NCBI GenBank assembly: GCA_965249765.1
Contig: CBDFMR010000005.1
Span: 1,488,001-1,552,000, forward strand
DNA length: 64,000 nt
Reading direction: 5' to 3'
Source of the DNA: CBDFMR01 sp965249765
GTDB lineage: Bacteria > Bacteroidota > Bacteroidia > Chitinophagales > Saprospiraceae
The translations under genes and the position numbers were made by a program. Of the stretch, positions 25,601 through 34,420 are shown one piece after another. The notes below the pieces were generated by a model, which searched no databases, was not told the DNA's origin, and saw nothing but the letters and a program-made list of their open reading frames with translations. Positions within the stretch are counted from its first letter, which is position 1; the number at the start of each line of letters is the position of its first letter.

Positions 25601-25760
25601 GGAATCCTTCTTGATATTGTTCTTCTTTGGAGTTTCGTATGTTCTCCTGTATGGTTGGATTATGAAAGTGTGCCGTGTATTTATTCCAAGCCTGTTCTAC
25701 CTGTCGGCTGTCAAGTCCTTTCAGGTATTTGTTTAAAACAGAATTTTGGAATAGACTCAT
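22620..25760 (-). CDS. Type IIG restriction-modification enzyme (Eco57I-like)
   Basis: 1,046 residues in one chain. Near the N-terminus a PD-(D/E)XK-type nuclease motif appears as K-K-T-D-G-A-I-L-Q followed by A-V-I-E-L-K-G (about 83-104). The adenine methyltransferase domain has motif I DPACGSGAFLNQALEF (about 443-458) and motif IV VVIGNPPYVSHDR (about 561-573). A C-terminal target-recognition part follows (RLGLATGSNQAFVI, and GTTRWINIYVKEFPI). Such enzymes both methylate and cleave DNA near one site. It is the first gene of its cassette, with the partner gene 1 base downstream. At 3.1 kb it is far larger than typical integron cassette genes. Confidence 0.9.
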   Translation of the reverse strand: MSLFQNSVLNKYLKGLDSRQVEQAWNKYTAHFHNPTIQENIRNSKEEQYQEGFLRDLFVNIFGYILNPETNFNLTTELKNLKGAKKTDGAILQDDKALAVIELKGTNTVDLAKVETQAFGYKNNQPDCMYVITSNFEKLRFYIDNAVDFEEFNLFNLNKTDFEKLYLCLAAENLLKDIPKQIKDESLTQEENVTKKLYKDYSQFRNEIFDSIQKNNSDYDKLTLFKKTQKLLDRFLFIFFAEDRLLLPPNSIREIVNQWTDLRDKYDEYQPLYDRFKKYFGYMNTGHKGQKHDIFAYNGGLFAPDDILDNIKIDDELLYKHTLNLSHYDFESEVSVNILGHIFEHSLTEIENIQAQLEGTEIDKSKTKRKKDGVFYTPKYITKYIVDNTVGKLCEKKKTELDIQETDYEKERKGRKKATLTALQNKLDTYRKWLLQLTICDPACGSGAFLNQALEFLIAEHRYIDELKAKLLGYAMIFSEVQNAILENNLFGVDINEESVEIAKLSLWLRTAQKGRKLTTLNSNIKCGNSLIDDPEVAGDKAFNWDKEFPEIFAKGGFDVVIGNPPYVSHDRIDNKNYLQKNYKTYQAFADLFCFFYELGIRILKTNGTLSYITSNSFLKADYGKPLREYFIAHSTIKELINIEETQIFSDAIVNSVITTLRKSKDSTFKARIVNSIYDTQTDFWAFIESNKFSYQQSDFDYLSWNLIRPEVLKLRNKIKGTNPTLEDLNTKIRLGLATGSNQAFVISEDKKTELIGQDSNSKDLIEPLLRGRDINRYSYELPNLYLLLTKNGVDVSANYPAIFNHLDSFGDKFKQRGAKGQHWTNLRACSFFDDFKKEKIVWIELTDKGRFSKSIDEIYLLNSAYFLIPPENIALDYLLAILNSKLIEFYLKQIANTSGMGTTRWINIYVKEFPIAISDKQKEVELSNLSVQISDFLGRYNSTKGTFSKYLTSKYSLEKLTKKLQNWYELEFGDFIKELNKAIKKAGGIKLTKSDEMEWMQLFETKRAEAQALKSEVGKTDRQIDQMVYALYGLTEDEIKIVEGS

Positions 25761-25812
25761 ACTATCATTCTTGCGTTTTGCAAATTTACTTTCTTTTTTA
25801 GCGTTGGCTAAA

Positions 25813-25877
25813 AATCAGGCTCTTTTGGTTTTTCGTATTGTGCTTTGCGGGTCAGCAAAAACCAAATGTGCCTGATT
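25813..25877. repeat. Bipartite hairpin element H2
   Basis: Outer stem AATCAGGC/GCCTGATT, unpaired TCTT and ATGT, inner stem TTGGTTTTT/AAAAACCAA, and a 23-nt loop. Every pair is perfect. It is upstream of the type IIG restriction gene (starts at 25760) and about 25 bases from attC-like site 6. The stems differ from H1, H3 and H4 while the spacers and layout are kept, so pairing rather than sequence is conserved. Confidence 0.75.
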
Positions 25878-25902
25878 GCGGGAGGGCTATACTTTTCAAG
25901 CT

Positions 25903-25975
25903 TGTAGGTAACGTCCCGTGTATGGTGTCGTAGCATCCCGAAGGGTGCTATGCACTATACACATTGTTGTGCTTT
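25903..25975 (-). other. attC-like cassette site 6
   Basis: Left arm TGTAGGTAAC then GTGTATGGTG; right arm CACTATACAC then GTTGTGCTTT (25966-25975), with inner hairpin TAGCATCCCGAAGGGTGCTA. The right-arm box matches, for about nine bases, the reverse complement of GAAGCACAAC at 34904-34913, the start of the type I restriction cassette. The left box marks the start of the type IIG cassette. Confidence 0.85.
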
Positions 25976-26033
25976 CGTGCTTTATTTTCTTTTCGTTTTT
26001 ATTCTCATTTTCTATGTCCACTTGTGCGGTGGG

Positions 26034-26053
26034 GCATTTTTTTAAATTTCTCT
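26034..26053. repeat. Inverted repeat bracketing the type I restriction operon, left copy
   Basis: A 20-bp sequence starting GCATTTTTTTAAAT is found again, exactly and in inverted orientation, at 34789-34808. The two copies enclose the whole type I restriction operon inside its attC-like sites. Part of the sequence is low-complexity. Confidence 0.7.
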
Positions 26054-26067
26054 TTTCTTGGGCAGGG

Positions 26068-26136
26068 ACTTGAAAGCTCTTTTGCAGGTTTTGGTCGAGC
26101 GTTGGCATTGTGCGACCTGCAAATGTGCTTGAAAGT
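26068..26136. repeat. Bipartite hairpin element H3
   Basis: Outer arms ACTTGAAAGC and GCTTGAAAGT (pairing except two central positions), unpaired TCTT and ATGT, and perfect inner stem TTGCAGGT/ACCTGCAA with a loop holding GCGTTGGC. It sits between the type I operon stop (26146) and attC-like site 6. An AGCCAACGC box, read on the - strand, immediately follows the stop codon, as it does after the type IIG operon. Confidence 0.7.
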
Positions 26137-26145
26137 GTGCGTTGG

Positions 26146-26862
26146 CTAATACTCCCAATCTGCATGACTAACTGGTAATCTGTTTAACTCATCTCTCAGT
26201 TTCTTCCAATTTGGTAAATAATAGTCCATATGTGCTTTGAATTTGTCATTGTGATTTCGTTCTAATAAATGAACCATTTCATGTACAAGAATGAATTCTA
26301 AACAGTGAATGGGCTTTTTTGCCAATTCTAAATTCAACCAAACTCTTTTCTTTTCTATGTTGCAAGAACCCCATTTAGTTTTCATCTGTTTAATGCCACA
26401 GAAATTGATTCTTACACCTATTTTCTTTTCCCAATGAGAAATCATTTCAGGTAAAATGCTTTTTAATTCAGCTCTATACCATTCATTGAGTAGGTTCTTT
26501 TTATATTCAATCGAGACATCAGATTTTACTATTAAATCAAGATATGTTTTGCCTTTTAAATCTACTTTTCCTGCTCCTGTAGTTTCTTTTATTCTGAGCA
26601 AATACCTTCTTCCTTGGAAATAATGGCTTTCTCGTTCTTTGTATTCTTTTGGCGAAGTACGCTCTTGGGCTGCAAATTTGCGTTGGTGTCTTTTTATCCA
26701 CCCTAGTTTTGAAATTGCAAAAAGGCGAATAGCGTCACCATGAACATTTAGTGGAACAGCAAGACGAACACGACCTGTTGGCGGATAAACAGCCAAGTGC
26801 ATGTTTTTAATATCCTTTCGGATAACATCAACAGTCATATTGCTAATTGTAATTTGCTGCAT
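26146..26862 (-). CDS. YgjP/SprT-like zinc metallopeptidase (M48-type DUF45)
   Basis: 238 residues with the zinc motif E-F-I-L-V-H-E-M-V-H-L-L-E-R-N-H-N-D-K-F (HEMVH at about 189-193, followed by a third ligand region), and the family start DVIRKDIKNMHLAVYPPTGRVRLAVP. This is the DUF45/YgjP family, often found next to type I restriction genes, where its role is not settled. The start codon overlaps the hsdR stop by one base, so it belongs to that operon and is translated after it. The stop codon (TAG) leads into an AGCCAACGC box before hairpin H3. Confidence 0.88.
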   Translation of the reverse strand: MQQITISNMTVDVIRKDIKNMHLAVYPPTGRVRLAVPLNVHGDAIRLFAISKLGWIKRHQRKFAAQERTSPKEYKERESHYFQGRRYLLRIKETTGAGKVDLKGKTYLDLIVKSDVSIEYKKNLLNEWYRAELKSILPEMISHWEKKIGVRINFCGIKQMKTKWGSCNIEKKRVWLNLELAKKPIHCLEFILVHEMVHLLERNHNDKFKAHMDYYLPNWKKLRDELNRLPVSHADWEY

Positions 26863-29800
26863 TAGTATTCACGTTGATTTTTAACGATATCAAATATTCT
26901 GTCTATCTCGTCTGGTGTTACAATCCCTTTTTCAGCGAGTATCTCTTCAATTTTTAGCCTTACTTCTTTTGTTTTGAATTTGTTATCGCGCCAAGCATCT
27001 TTTTTAGTATATCGTACTGCTTTATCAAGAGAATTTGCTAGAAATTCATCTTTACCAGTATTGTCATAAAGTGCTCTTTTTGCCTCATTATCAATTGAGC
27101 TTGGATAGGTTGTTGAAGAACTTGGTTGTTTAATTTTTCTTGTCAATGCAACAATTTCATCCAAGTACTTTTCGTATTCATCCGCTTTTTCTTTCCTCAG
27201 TTTTATAAGTTCGTCAAGCAGAATGCTCATCTTCTCATAATACATTGGGTTTGTTGGACTTTCTTCAATTATGACTTTTCGCAAGTTGTTTTCAATCGTC
27301 TCTGACATTGAATCCTTATTCTTTCTGAGTTTTTCAGGAAGGTCATTTATTGCGTCTTTTCCTTTTTCAACAATAAGTTCCACCAAGCTTAAATCGTCAA
27401 AACTTGAAAGCATTCGGCTTTCTTCTGCTCCAATGTATGAGTCAATTAAATGACGCATTGCTGGTTCATACTGTTTTAGGTCAATGTAATCACCACTCGC
27501 TAACTGAATTTCTTTCCGCAGATTCTCGTAATATTTAACTTCATTTTTGATGCCTGCAATCTCGTTGTTCATGTATCCTGCTTCTGGCATTTCATCAGCA
27601 ATATTGGCATAAGCACGAATAACAGAAATCACACATTTGTACAATGCAACCCTTCTGGGTTCGGTATCTTTTAATTCATCTGAATTTTCGGAATTCCCAA
27701 CAAAGTAGTGCTGAAACTGAACTTGACCTTTCGGTGGTTCAACAGGTTCAATTAAAGCTCGCATTGTTTCTAAAGCGTCATCTAAACGTTGTTTTCCCTT
27801 TTTCAAGCGATCTTCTAATAAACCTGCAACATCTTCTTTTTCAAAATTGTCAAAAGCACCTGAGGTGTAATCCTTAATGGACTTGTCAAGGCTTTTAAAT
27901 AGGTCTTTGTAGTCTATGACATAACCATAGTCTTTGTCATCCCCATCTAAGCGATTCACTCGGCAAATGGCTTGAAATAAACCATGGTCTTTCATGTTTT
28001 TGTCTATGTACAAGTAAGTTGCTGATGGAGCGTCAAATCCCGTTAAAAGTTTATCTACTACAATAAGGAGCTTCATTTGAGCAGGTTCATCAACAAACTT
28101 CTTCTTGGCTTCAATTTCAAAGGCTTCAACATCTTTTCCATTGAGCATCTTTTGATAAATCTCGTATTTAATGAGTTTTTCTGTTAATCCTTCACCTGTC
28201 TCTTCACCTTTAATATCTGCATGAGAAGGAGCAAAGGAGGTGACGATAGCACAGTTCTTTAGTCCTGCATTTTGAAACAGTTCGTAATATCGGCAAGCGT
28301 TGTACACACTTTCGGAAACCAACATGGCATTTCCTCTACCATTTTGCAAACGCTCTTTAGTTTCCATGTCGAGCATTACATCTGCAACAATTTTCTCTAA
28401 TCGAGATTTGGAACTGAAGACCTTTTTTAAAGTACCCCATTTTTGTTTCAGTTCTGTTTTGGCGAAGTCTGTTAGCCCTTTTGTTTTAGCATCAAACCAT
28501 TGGTCTATTTTATCAAAACTTGATATTTTCTGCTCAATGTCTCGTGCTTCATAACGCAAGTCAAGAACAACTTTATCAGCTACTGCTTCATCAAATTTGT
28601 AAGTGTGAATGTATTTACCGAATACCTCTAGACTCGTTTGCTTGTCTTTTTTGAGAAGAGGAGTTCCTGTAAAACCAATAAATAATGCATCAGGTAAAAT
28701 GGTTGTCATGCTCTCATGAAGTTTACCACTTTGGGTTCGGTGACACTCGTCTACGAAAACAAAAACATCACCTTTGGCTTTAAAGTCAGTAGGCAAGCTT
28801 GCCTTTAAATCTTTGATATAATCATCAACATCCTTCTCATCAATTTCTTCTTTTCCGCCAAATTTGTGAACCAAAGAACAAAGTAACCAAGGTGAATTAG
28901 AATTGAGTTTATCGATTAAATCCTTACCGCTTGTTGTACGATAAATGTGTTCATCTACGCCTTTGTAAACTTTTTCAATTTGTTCATCCAGTTCCGTTCT
29001 ATCTGTTATTATTAGAACTCGGGCATTTTCAACATTTTCTCTAATCCATTTGGTAAGCCAAACCATGGTTAAGGACTTCCCACTTCCTTGCGTATGCCAA
29101 ATGATTCCACCTTCTCTTTTTCGAACGTGTTCTTGGGCTGCTTTAATACCGAAATATTGGTTTGGTCTTGTTAGTTTTTTGATTCCTCTATCAAATACTA
29201 TGTAGTCATGGAGCAACTCAATGAAACGCTCTTTATTCAGCATTTCTATAATGTTCTTGTCCAAACGGTGCTCAACCGTTGCAGCTAAATGTCGAATAGG
29301 TTTTGTGAGTTGAAGTAAATACTTGTCTTTAGCGTTTACTTCTTCATTTACCTCTTTCCAACTTAGATAATATCTTTCTTTGGTTTCTATTGCTCCATAA
29401 GCCAATCCCTCATTATCACTTCCAGCCATTACAAATTGTAAGGTTGAAAAGAAAGGCTTTATAAAAAGGTGTTTTTGATTGTCTAAATTCTGACGAATTC
29501 CTTCTGAAATTGAAACGGTACTCCGTTTTAATTCAATAACGCCCAATGCAATTCCGTTTACATACAGAACAATATCTGGACGCTTTTTATGAATTCCTTT
29601 TATTGTGACTTCTTCTGCAATTGCGAAATCATTTTTAAGCGGATGCTTCCAATCAATTAGTTGAATGGTTTTTTTATTCTTCCCAATTTCAGGTTGAACA
29701 TTTACGCCATAACGTAGAAGCGTATAAAACTCTTTGTTTACATCATATAAACTTTTGCTTTGGTCGTTTGCAATCTTATCCAGTTCATACAAGGTTTTTG

Positions 29801-30353
29801 TAATGAGGTTGGAGTCGTATTTCTTTTGTAGAAATTCCGTTAATATCTCAGTTTCAATATTGCTGTTGTCTTCACGTTCTTCCCAATTTCCTAAGTAACG
29901 GTAGTTCAATTTGTTTTGAAATAATTCAACAACTCGGTCTTGGGTAACTCGTTCTAATTGACCAACCTCAGAACTTGCAGGGTTTTCTAGTTTATTCACA
30001 ATATTTCTTTTTATGCCTGAGGCTAATGGTTTGTCAGGTGAGAGGAGTATTAACCCTGGATCAGGAAAAATGTCATCACTTACAACGCCTGTGTAATCTT
30101 CTACTTCAAGTTCATTTTGATTGACAAAGCTTCCTTTTAAGAAACGAGATATTTTGTCATTAAAGACGGTTCTCAAATCAAGTTCGCCTGATAAGAATTT
30201 ACCTGAATTTTCAGCATCTACTTTATGCCCAATGTATTCCTCGGTTTCCTCATCTAATAAGACAAAGAGGTAGTTAAACTGCTTCTCGTCTTCGCAGATA
30301 AGTAGCGTAGGAATCTCGTAATAGTACAGCTGTTTAACCACTTTTAAATTCAT
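26862..30353 (-). CDS. hsdR: Type I restriction enzyme R (HsdR) subunit
   Basis: 1,163 residues from the ATG at 30353, which overlaps the previous stop as ATGA. Longer upstream starts would run through the neighbour gene. Residues about 150-320 hold the nuclease core (KKRPDIVLYVNGIALGVIELKRS, with D and ELK), and then come the motor motifs IIWHTQGSGKSLTMVWLT (Walker A), VFVFVDECHRTQSG (DEXH) and FIGFTGTPL. The first 120 residues are not HsdR-like and read MNLKVVKQLYYYEIPTLLICE, possibly a separate fused domain (resembling DUF6575). HsdR moves DNA and cuts it once bound to HsdM and HsdS. All three subunits are in this operon. Confidence 0.93.
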   Translation of the reverse strand: MNLKVVKQLYYYEIPTLLICEDEKQFNYLFVLLDEETEEYIGHKVDAENSGKFLSGELDLRTVFNDKISRFLKGSFVNQNELEVEDYTGVVSDDIFPDPGLILLSPDKPLASGIKRNIVNKLENPASSEVGQLERVTQDRVVELFQNKLNYRYLGNWEEREDNSNIETEILTEFLQKKYDSNLITKTLYELDKIANDQSKSLYDVNKEFYTLLRYGVNVQPEIGKNKKTIQLIDWKHPLKNDFAIAEEVTIKGIHKKRPDIVLYVNGIALGVIELKRSTVSISEGIRQNLDNQKHLFIKPFFSTLQFVMAGSDNEGLAYGAIETKERYYLSWKEVNEEVNAKDKYLLQLTKPIRHLAATVEHRLDKNIIEMLNKERFIELLHDYIVFDRGIKKLTRPNQYFGIKAAQEHVRKREGGIIWHTQGSGKSLTMVWLTKWIRENVENARVLIITDRTELDEQIEKVYKGVDEHIYRTTSGKDLIDKLNSNSPWLLCSLVHKFGGKEEIDEKDVDDYIKDLKASLPTDFKAKGDVFVFVDECHRTQSGKLHESMTTILPDALFIGFTGTPLLKKDKQTSLEVFGKYIHTYKFDEAVADKVVLDLRYEARDIEQKISSFDKIDQWFDAKTKGLTDFAKTELKQKWGTLKKVFSSKSRLEKIVADVMLDMETKERLQNGRGNAMLVSESVYNACRYYELFQNAGLKNCAIVTSFAPSHADIKGEETGEGLTEKLIKYEIYQKMLNGKDVEAFEIEAKKKFVDEPAQMKLLIVVDKLLTGFDAPSATYLYIDKNMKDHGLFQAICRVNRLDGDDKDYGYVIDYKDLFKSLDKSIKDYTSGAFDNFEKEDVAGLLEDRLKKGKQRLDDALETMRALIEPVEPPKGQVQFQHYFVGNSENSDELKDTEPRRVALYKCVISVIRAYANIADEMPEAGYMNNEIAGIKNEVKYYENLRKEIQLASGDYIDLKQYEPAMRHLIDSYIGAEESRMLSSFDDLSLVELIVEKGKDAINDLPEKLRKNKDSMSETIENNLRKVIIEESPTNPMYYEKMSILLDELIKLRKEKADEYEKYLDEIVALTRKIKQPSSSTTYPSSIDNEAKRALYDNTGKDEFLANSLDKAVRYTKKDAWRDNKFKTKEVRLKIEEILAEKGIVTPDEIDRIFDIVKNQREY

Positions 30354-30757
30354 ACTTCTACCTTTTGAATGGTTACAGAGCTTATGTCGAATGAATGAGA
30401 ACGCCACCATGAATAATGACCATCTGAAAAAGTTTGCTTAATCATTCCGTCACCGTCATACAACACTATTTTTGCAAGCAATTTTTCTTTCTTTTTGCCC
30501 GCAGGTGTTTTGAAAAATGCATTTAAAAGTCCTTCGGCACTGTCAAATGTGGATACCGCTCTGGCACAACATTCATCAGGATATTCTTTAGTCGGGAATT
30601 TACTTCTGTGAGACATCAAACATTCTGAGGAAGCAGGATTGCATTTTACTATGCGATATAATTCCATAGAACCATCAGGAATATTTGCATCTTCATGCGG
30701 GCAATTACAATCCGCAATGTCCAAATCTTCAAAATATCTGATTTCGCTTTTATCCAT
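30350..30757 (-). CDS. Cysteine-rich unknown protein between hsdS and hsdR
   Basis: 135 residues, unrecognised. A CNCPHEDANIPDGSMELYRIVKCNP region near residue 18 and an ECLMSHRSKFPTKEYPDECCARAVSTF region near residue 45 give six cysteines, possibly a metal site. The ATG is 1 base after the hsdS stop, and its stop overlaps the hsdR start as ATGA, so it is coupled to both. It may act with the non-HsdR domain at the start of HsdR; that is inference from position only. Confidence 0.55.
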   Translation of the reverse strand: MDKSEIRYFEDLDIADCNCPHEDANIPDGSMELYRIVKCNPASSECLMSHRSKFPTKEYPDECCARAVSTFDSAEGLLNAFFKTPAGKKKEKLLAKIVLYDGDGMIKQTFSDGHYSWWRSHSFDISSVTIQKVEV

Positions 30758-30758
30758 T

Positions 30759-31982
30759 TTAAACCAATCTCTTTTTACCGTTTAATAAATCTTGCATCAT
30801 ACCCCTTTTGAACATTTTTTGCTTTGTGAGTTTAGATTCTAATTGTTCTATTTCATTATCCATATCAAAAAGAATGGTTGCTATTTTTTTTTGCTCGTCA
30901 ATTGTTTTGGGAGTTAGAAATTTAAAATTGACAAAGTCTTTTTGATATAGGTGATTTATAGTTGAACCAGCACTTAATTGGGTTAAAAATGTCAGAAAAA
31001 CATCAGATAATAGAAGGTAATAGAAGAATTCTGGGTGAAATGATTTGTTAATAGGACGAATAACAAAAACCCCACTGTTAAGTGTTGCGGGCTTAGGCAC
31101 ATCTTTTATTAGTGCTACTTTACCAATGGTTCCATCTTTTGTGACAAGAACATCATGTGGTTTGACTTGAATAAATTTGTCTTGGCGATATCTGTCATAT
31201 TCTACATAATGACATTTATCCCAATCGATAAAGCCATTCTTAAACTCTGTGCCAGTAATAAGAAAATATTCTCCAGTTTTTTTGTACTCAGCAGTTGTTA
31301 AACCTTGCCAGCCAATCCGTGCTTTAAGAGTAGCTGTTTTACCTAATTCGTTTTCGACCCAATCTTTTTTGGGTTTCATTAATTTTTGGAGGATACCTTG
31401 TTTTAAATTTCGTTTCTTAGCAAGAAGTTTTTCAAGACAAGCAATCAATTGATCTGTATCACTGAGAGCAATAGAGATTTTTGTTTGCTCTGATTTCTTA
31501 AGAGGTAAAGCGACAGGACAATCTAGAATTTCTTGTCGCTTTATATTGGTTTGACCAGTACCACTATCAAATGCTAAATAGTATTTGTTTCTATTTAATT
31601 TATAGAACAGATACATATTGTCTGTATCATCATTGGCAGTTATTCCACCAATTCGTTGATTCAACGTATATCTGTCATCCTTATCAATGAGAAAGCATTT
31701 TGCTAATGCTTTTCCTTTTGGAATGTCACTCATTACAATTGTGATATCTCCTTTCGTTAATGGAAAAATGTTCTTCTTAGAAAATTTCTTTACTCCTCCT
31801 TCAGTTGAGATAAATTTTGAGTTCACTACGATGTATTCTCCATGCTCATCAATAAACTGTTCATGAGCTTTCCCATTTTCAAAATGGGCCACTTCATGCA
31901 AAGGTTTTACCACCCAATCGTTTGGAATGATTCCTGCGTCCGTTTGCTGAAAACCTTCTGCTATTTTCAATTCTTCTACCAT
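30759..31982 (-). CDS. hsdS: Type I restriction specificity (HsdS) subunit
   Basis: 407 residues made of two target-recognition domains and two conserved helical regions, the usual HsdS layout. The first domain begins IPNDWVVKPLHEVAHFENGKAH, and after SDTDQLIACLEKLLAKKRNLKQGILQKLM comes a second domain starting WVENELGKTATLKARIGW. The repeat helix recurs as LFDMDNEIEQLESKLTKQKMFKRGMMQDLL near the C-terminus. The two domains each read half of a bipartite DNA site. The gene overlaps hsdM by 7 bases. The recognition sequence cannot be predicted from here. Confidence 0.92.
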   Translation of the reverse strand: MVEELKIAEGFQQTDAGIIPNDWVVKPLHEVAHFENGKAHEQFIDEHGEYIVVNSKFISTEGGVKKFSKKNIFPLTKGDITIVMSDIPKGKALAKCFLIDKDDRYTLNQRIGGITANDDTDNMYLFYKLNRNKYYLAFDSGTGQTNIKRQEILDCPVALPLKKSEQTKISIALSDTDQLIACLEKLLAKKRNLKQGILQKLMKPKKDWVENELGKTATLKARIGWQGLTTAEYKKTGEYFLITGTEFKNGFIDWDKCHYVEYDRYRQDKFIQVKPHDVLVTKDGTIGKVALIKDVPKPATLNSGVFVIRPINKSFHPEFFYYLLLSDVFLTFLTQLSAGSTINHLYQKDFVNFKFLTPKTIDEQKKIATILFDMDNEIEQLESKLTKQKMFKRGMMQDLLNGKKRLV

Positions 31983-34420
31983 GTGTAGTTCATTTGTTTT
32001 AGGTGGTCTTCAACTTTAGCAGTTAAGTCAGCTATGTCATTGGTAAGTTTAGGCATTGGTGTTTCGTATCTTTCACCAAGCTCTTTTATCCGTTCGGTTA
32101 ATCGGTGACTTATGGCATCCATTTCTGATTTGACAAGTAGTTCCATGGTCACCATCCATTTCTTGTCAACCGTAAGTGTTTTGATTTCATCAATGCTCAA
32201 AACAGGATATTTCTTTATGACTTTACCTTCTAGTTCGGAAAGAGCTTTTTTTATACTTGCTTTTAGCTTGGTTTCTTTCGCCATTAGCTTTTTGTATTTG
32301 TCTAGCATATCCCATTCTTCGGCATTGTCTGCATCTTTCTTTCCAAGTTCCTTGATGCGTGCATCCAAACTCTTTTTAGAAATCTTTTGCTTGTCGTCCA
32401 TGGGTTCTGTCAACAAACCATCTTCACCACCATTTTCATCTCTCAATTCATCCATTTCGGAAACGGTTGTGTCTAAATCAGATTGAAGTTTTTCAATGGC
32501 ACCTTGCTCAGTTGCAAAATATTCTTGAATGATTATAGATGGCGGAATTAACCTGCCTTCTAGTCCGTCTATTCCATCAACTGCTTTTTCAATTTCTTTA
32601 CCTGCTTTCTTTGCTTTTTTCATGATTCTTGAAACCACATTTCCAGCTTTCCAGCCATCAGCTGATAACTCATACAAATCATCTTGCATGATTTCAGACC
32701 AATAGTCCATCATGTGTTGATAAACTGCATATTTATCTACCAAGTCCTTTCCATGGTAGGTTTTAAGAAGGTCTTCTGATATTTTATGAATGACTTCTTT
32801 AGGGTGACAGGCTTCTTCTAAACCTTTGAGGTAAGTTGTGTTTTTGACACACCATTCGTTGAATACCTTTTCCATTTTTTCTGAGTAGATTACGAATTCA
32901 GGGTGTTCAAAAATGGTAGACTTAATGCTGTCTTTTTCTACGTCTAAATCCCAATAGTTAGCACGAGAGTTTGGCTTGTACATATCGGTTTTTAGTGTTG
33001 GGTAAACTTTCCAGTAACTATTTAAAGCTTCAATATCTCTGTTAGGAATACCACCTCTTAAATGTGCATCAATGTCTTGAATGTCCTCTTCTTCCTGACT
33101 GTCAATATATCTTGGAATATTTAAGTTGTAGTCATTCTTCGGGCCTGAGATTTCAGACAAAGGCACCATTCGGCTGTATTTCAGAATTTCAAGTTGTTTG
33201 TTAAAGACATCTACTATTTGGTGAAGGTCTTGCGAACGCAATCTGTTTTTGTTTCCGTCCTTCATAAATCCTTTACCTGCATCAATCATAAAAATGCCTT
33301 TACGCTGAGCGGCATCTTCTTTGTCTATCACCAAAATACAAGCGGCTATACCAGTTCCATAAAACAAGTTGGCAGGTAGTCCGATTATTCCTTTGATGTA
33401 TCCTCTTTTAACAATGCTTTTCCGAATCTCTGCTTCCGCATTTCCTCTGAACAAAACGCCTAGAGGTAGAATGATTGCTCCTTTTCCTTTGCTTTTCAGT
33501 GATTTGATTAAATGGAGCAGGAATGCATAATCTCCGTTTTTCTTTGGTGGAATGTCGTAATTCTCAAAACGCTTATATAGGTCATTAACCGCATCAAGTC
33601 CGTTTGTCCAAGTCTTGTTGCTAAAAGGGGGATTGGCTACTGCATAATCAAAAGTTTTTAAATCTCCAGTTTTATCATCTTTAAAAAGTGGATCAGCAAT
33701 TGTATTTCCTTGGACAATTTCAGATGCAGGATTTCCATGCAGCCACATATTCATAACAGCCAAGGCTCGTGTAGCATTGTCATTTTCTTGTCCGTAAATC
33801 GAAATGCCGTGAGGTGATTCATCTGCTGCTTTTAGCAGCAACGAACCTGAACCGCAAGTTGGATCGTAAAGACTTTCAGATTGGCTTTTTGATTTTTGAA
33901 TTCCAATCACTTTTGCCATTATTCGAGAAACTTCAGCAGGTGTATAGAATTGTCCTTTACTCTTTCCGCTTTCCGTTGCGAAGTGTCGCATCAAATACTC
34001 ATAGGCGTCACCAAGGATGTCGTCATTCTCTGCGCGGTTTCCGCTAAAGTCAAGAGCTTCATTTTCGAAAATCTCGATTAGATTACTTAATCTGTCAACT
34101 TTGTCTTTTCCCTTTCCAAGTTTCTCGCTATCGTCAAAGTCAGCAACGGTTATAATTCCATTCAGGTCATTGGCTTTTGCCAATGCTCCAATAATTACAT
34201 TGATTTTTTCACCTATGTCTGACTTTCCTTTAAGTTTTATCATGTCCTTAAAGCTTCCACCTTCAGGTATGTCAACCAATGCACCGCCTTTGTCAGAGAC
34301 ATATTTCATAAAGAGTAAAACCAATACATAATCTTTGTACTGGCTTGCATCCATGCTTCCCCTTAATTCATCACAGCTTTTCCAAAGTGAGCTGTATAAT
34401 TCTGATTTCTTTATTGCCAT
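31976..34420 (-). CDS. hsdM: Type I DNA methyltransferase (HsdM) subunit
   Basis: 814 residues. The N-terminal helical domain has DELRGSMDASQYKDYVLVLLFMKYVSDK; the methyltransferase part has FYTPAEVSRIMAKVIG, DPTCGSGSLLLKAADE (motif I) and VANPPFSNKTW (motif IV NPPF), which is the N6-adenine class. About 300 C-terminal residues are helical with coiled-coil stretches (KKALSELEGKVIKKY), longer than the usual HsdM of about 500 residues. It pairs with HsdS to methylate the site and with HsdR to cut. It starts 1 base after the small repressor gene stop. Confidence 0.93.
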   Translation of the reverse strand: MAIKKSELYSSLWKSCDELRGSMDASQYKDYVLVLLFMKYVSDKGGALVDIPEGGSFKDMIKLKGKSDIGEKINVIIGALAKANDLNGIITVADFDDSEKLGKGKDKVDRLSNLIEIFENEALDFSGNRAENDDILGDAYEYLMRHFATESGKSKGQFYTPAEVSRIMAKVIGIQKSKSQSESLYDPTCGSGSLLLKAADESPHGISIYGQENDNATRALAVMNMWLHGNPASEIVQGNTIADPLFKDDKTGDLKTFDYAVANPPFSNKTWTNGLDAVNDLYKRFENYDIPPKKNGDYAFLLHLIKSLKSKGKGAIILPLGVLFRGNAEAEIRKSIVKRGYIKGIIGLPANLFYGTGIAACILVIDKEDAAQRKGIFMIDAGKGFMKDGNKNRLRSQDLHQIVDVFNKQLEILKYSRMVPLSEISGPKNDYNLNIPRYIDSQEEEDIQDIDAHLRGGIPNRDIEALNSYWKVYPTLKTDMYKPNSRANYWDLDVEKDSIKSTIFEHPEFVIYSEKMEKVFNEWCVKNTTYLKGLEEACHPKEVIHKISEDLLKTYHGKDLVDKYAVYQHMMDYWSEIMQDDLYELSADGWKAGNVVSRIMKKAKKAGKEIEKAVDGIDGLEGRLIPPSIIIQEYFATEQGAIEKLQSDLDTTVSEMDELRDENGGEDGLLTEPMDDKQKISKKSLDARIKELGKKDADNAEEWDMLDKYKKLMAKETKLKASIKKALSELEGKVIKKYPVLSIDEIKTLTVDKKWMVTMELLVKSEMDAISHRLTERIKELGERYETPMPKLTNDIADLTAKVEDHLKQMNYTW

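Noticed and set aside
25903..25975. The GC-rich hairpin here as a plain transcription terminator
   Set aside because: It lacks a T run, and its end boxes pair with the cassette start at 34904, so attC-like is the better reading; a double role is not excluded.
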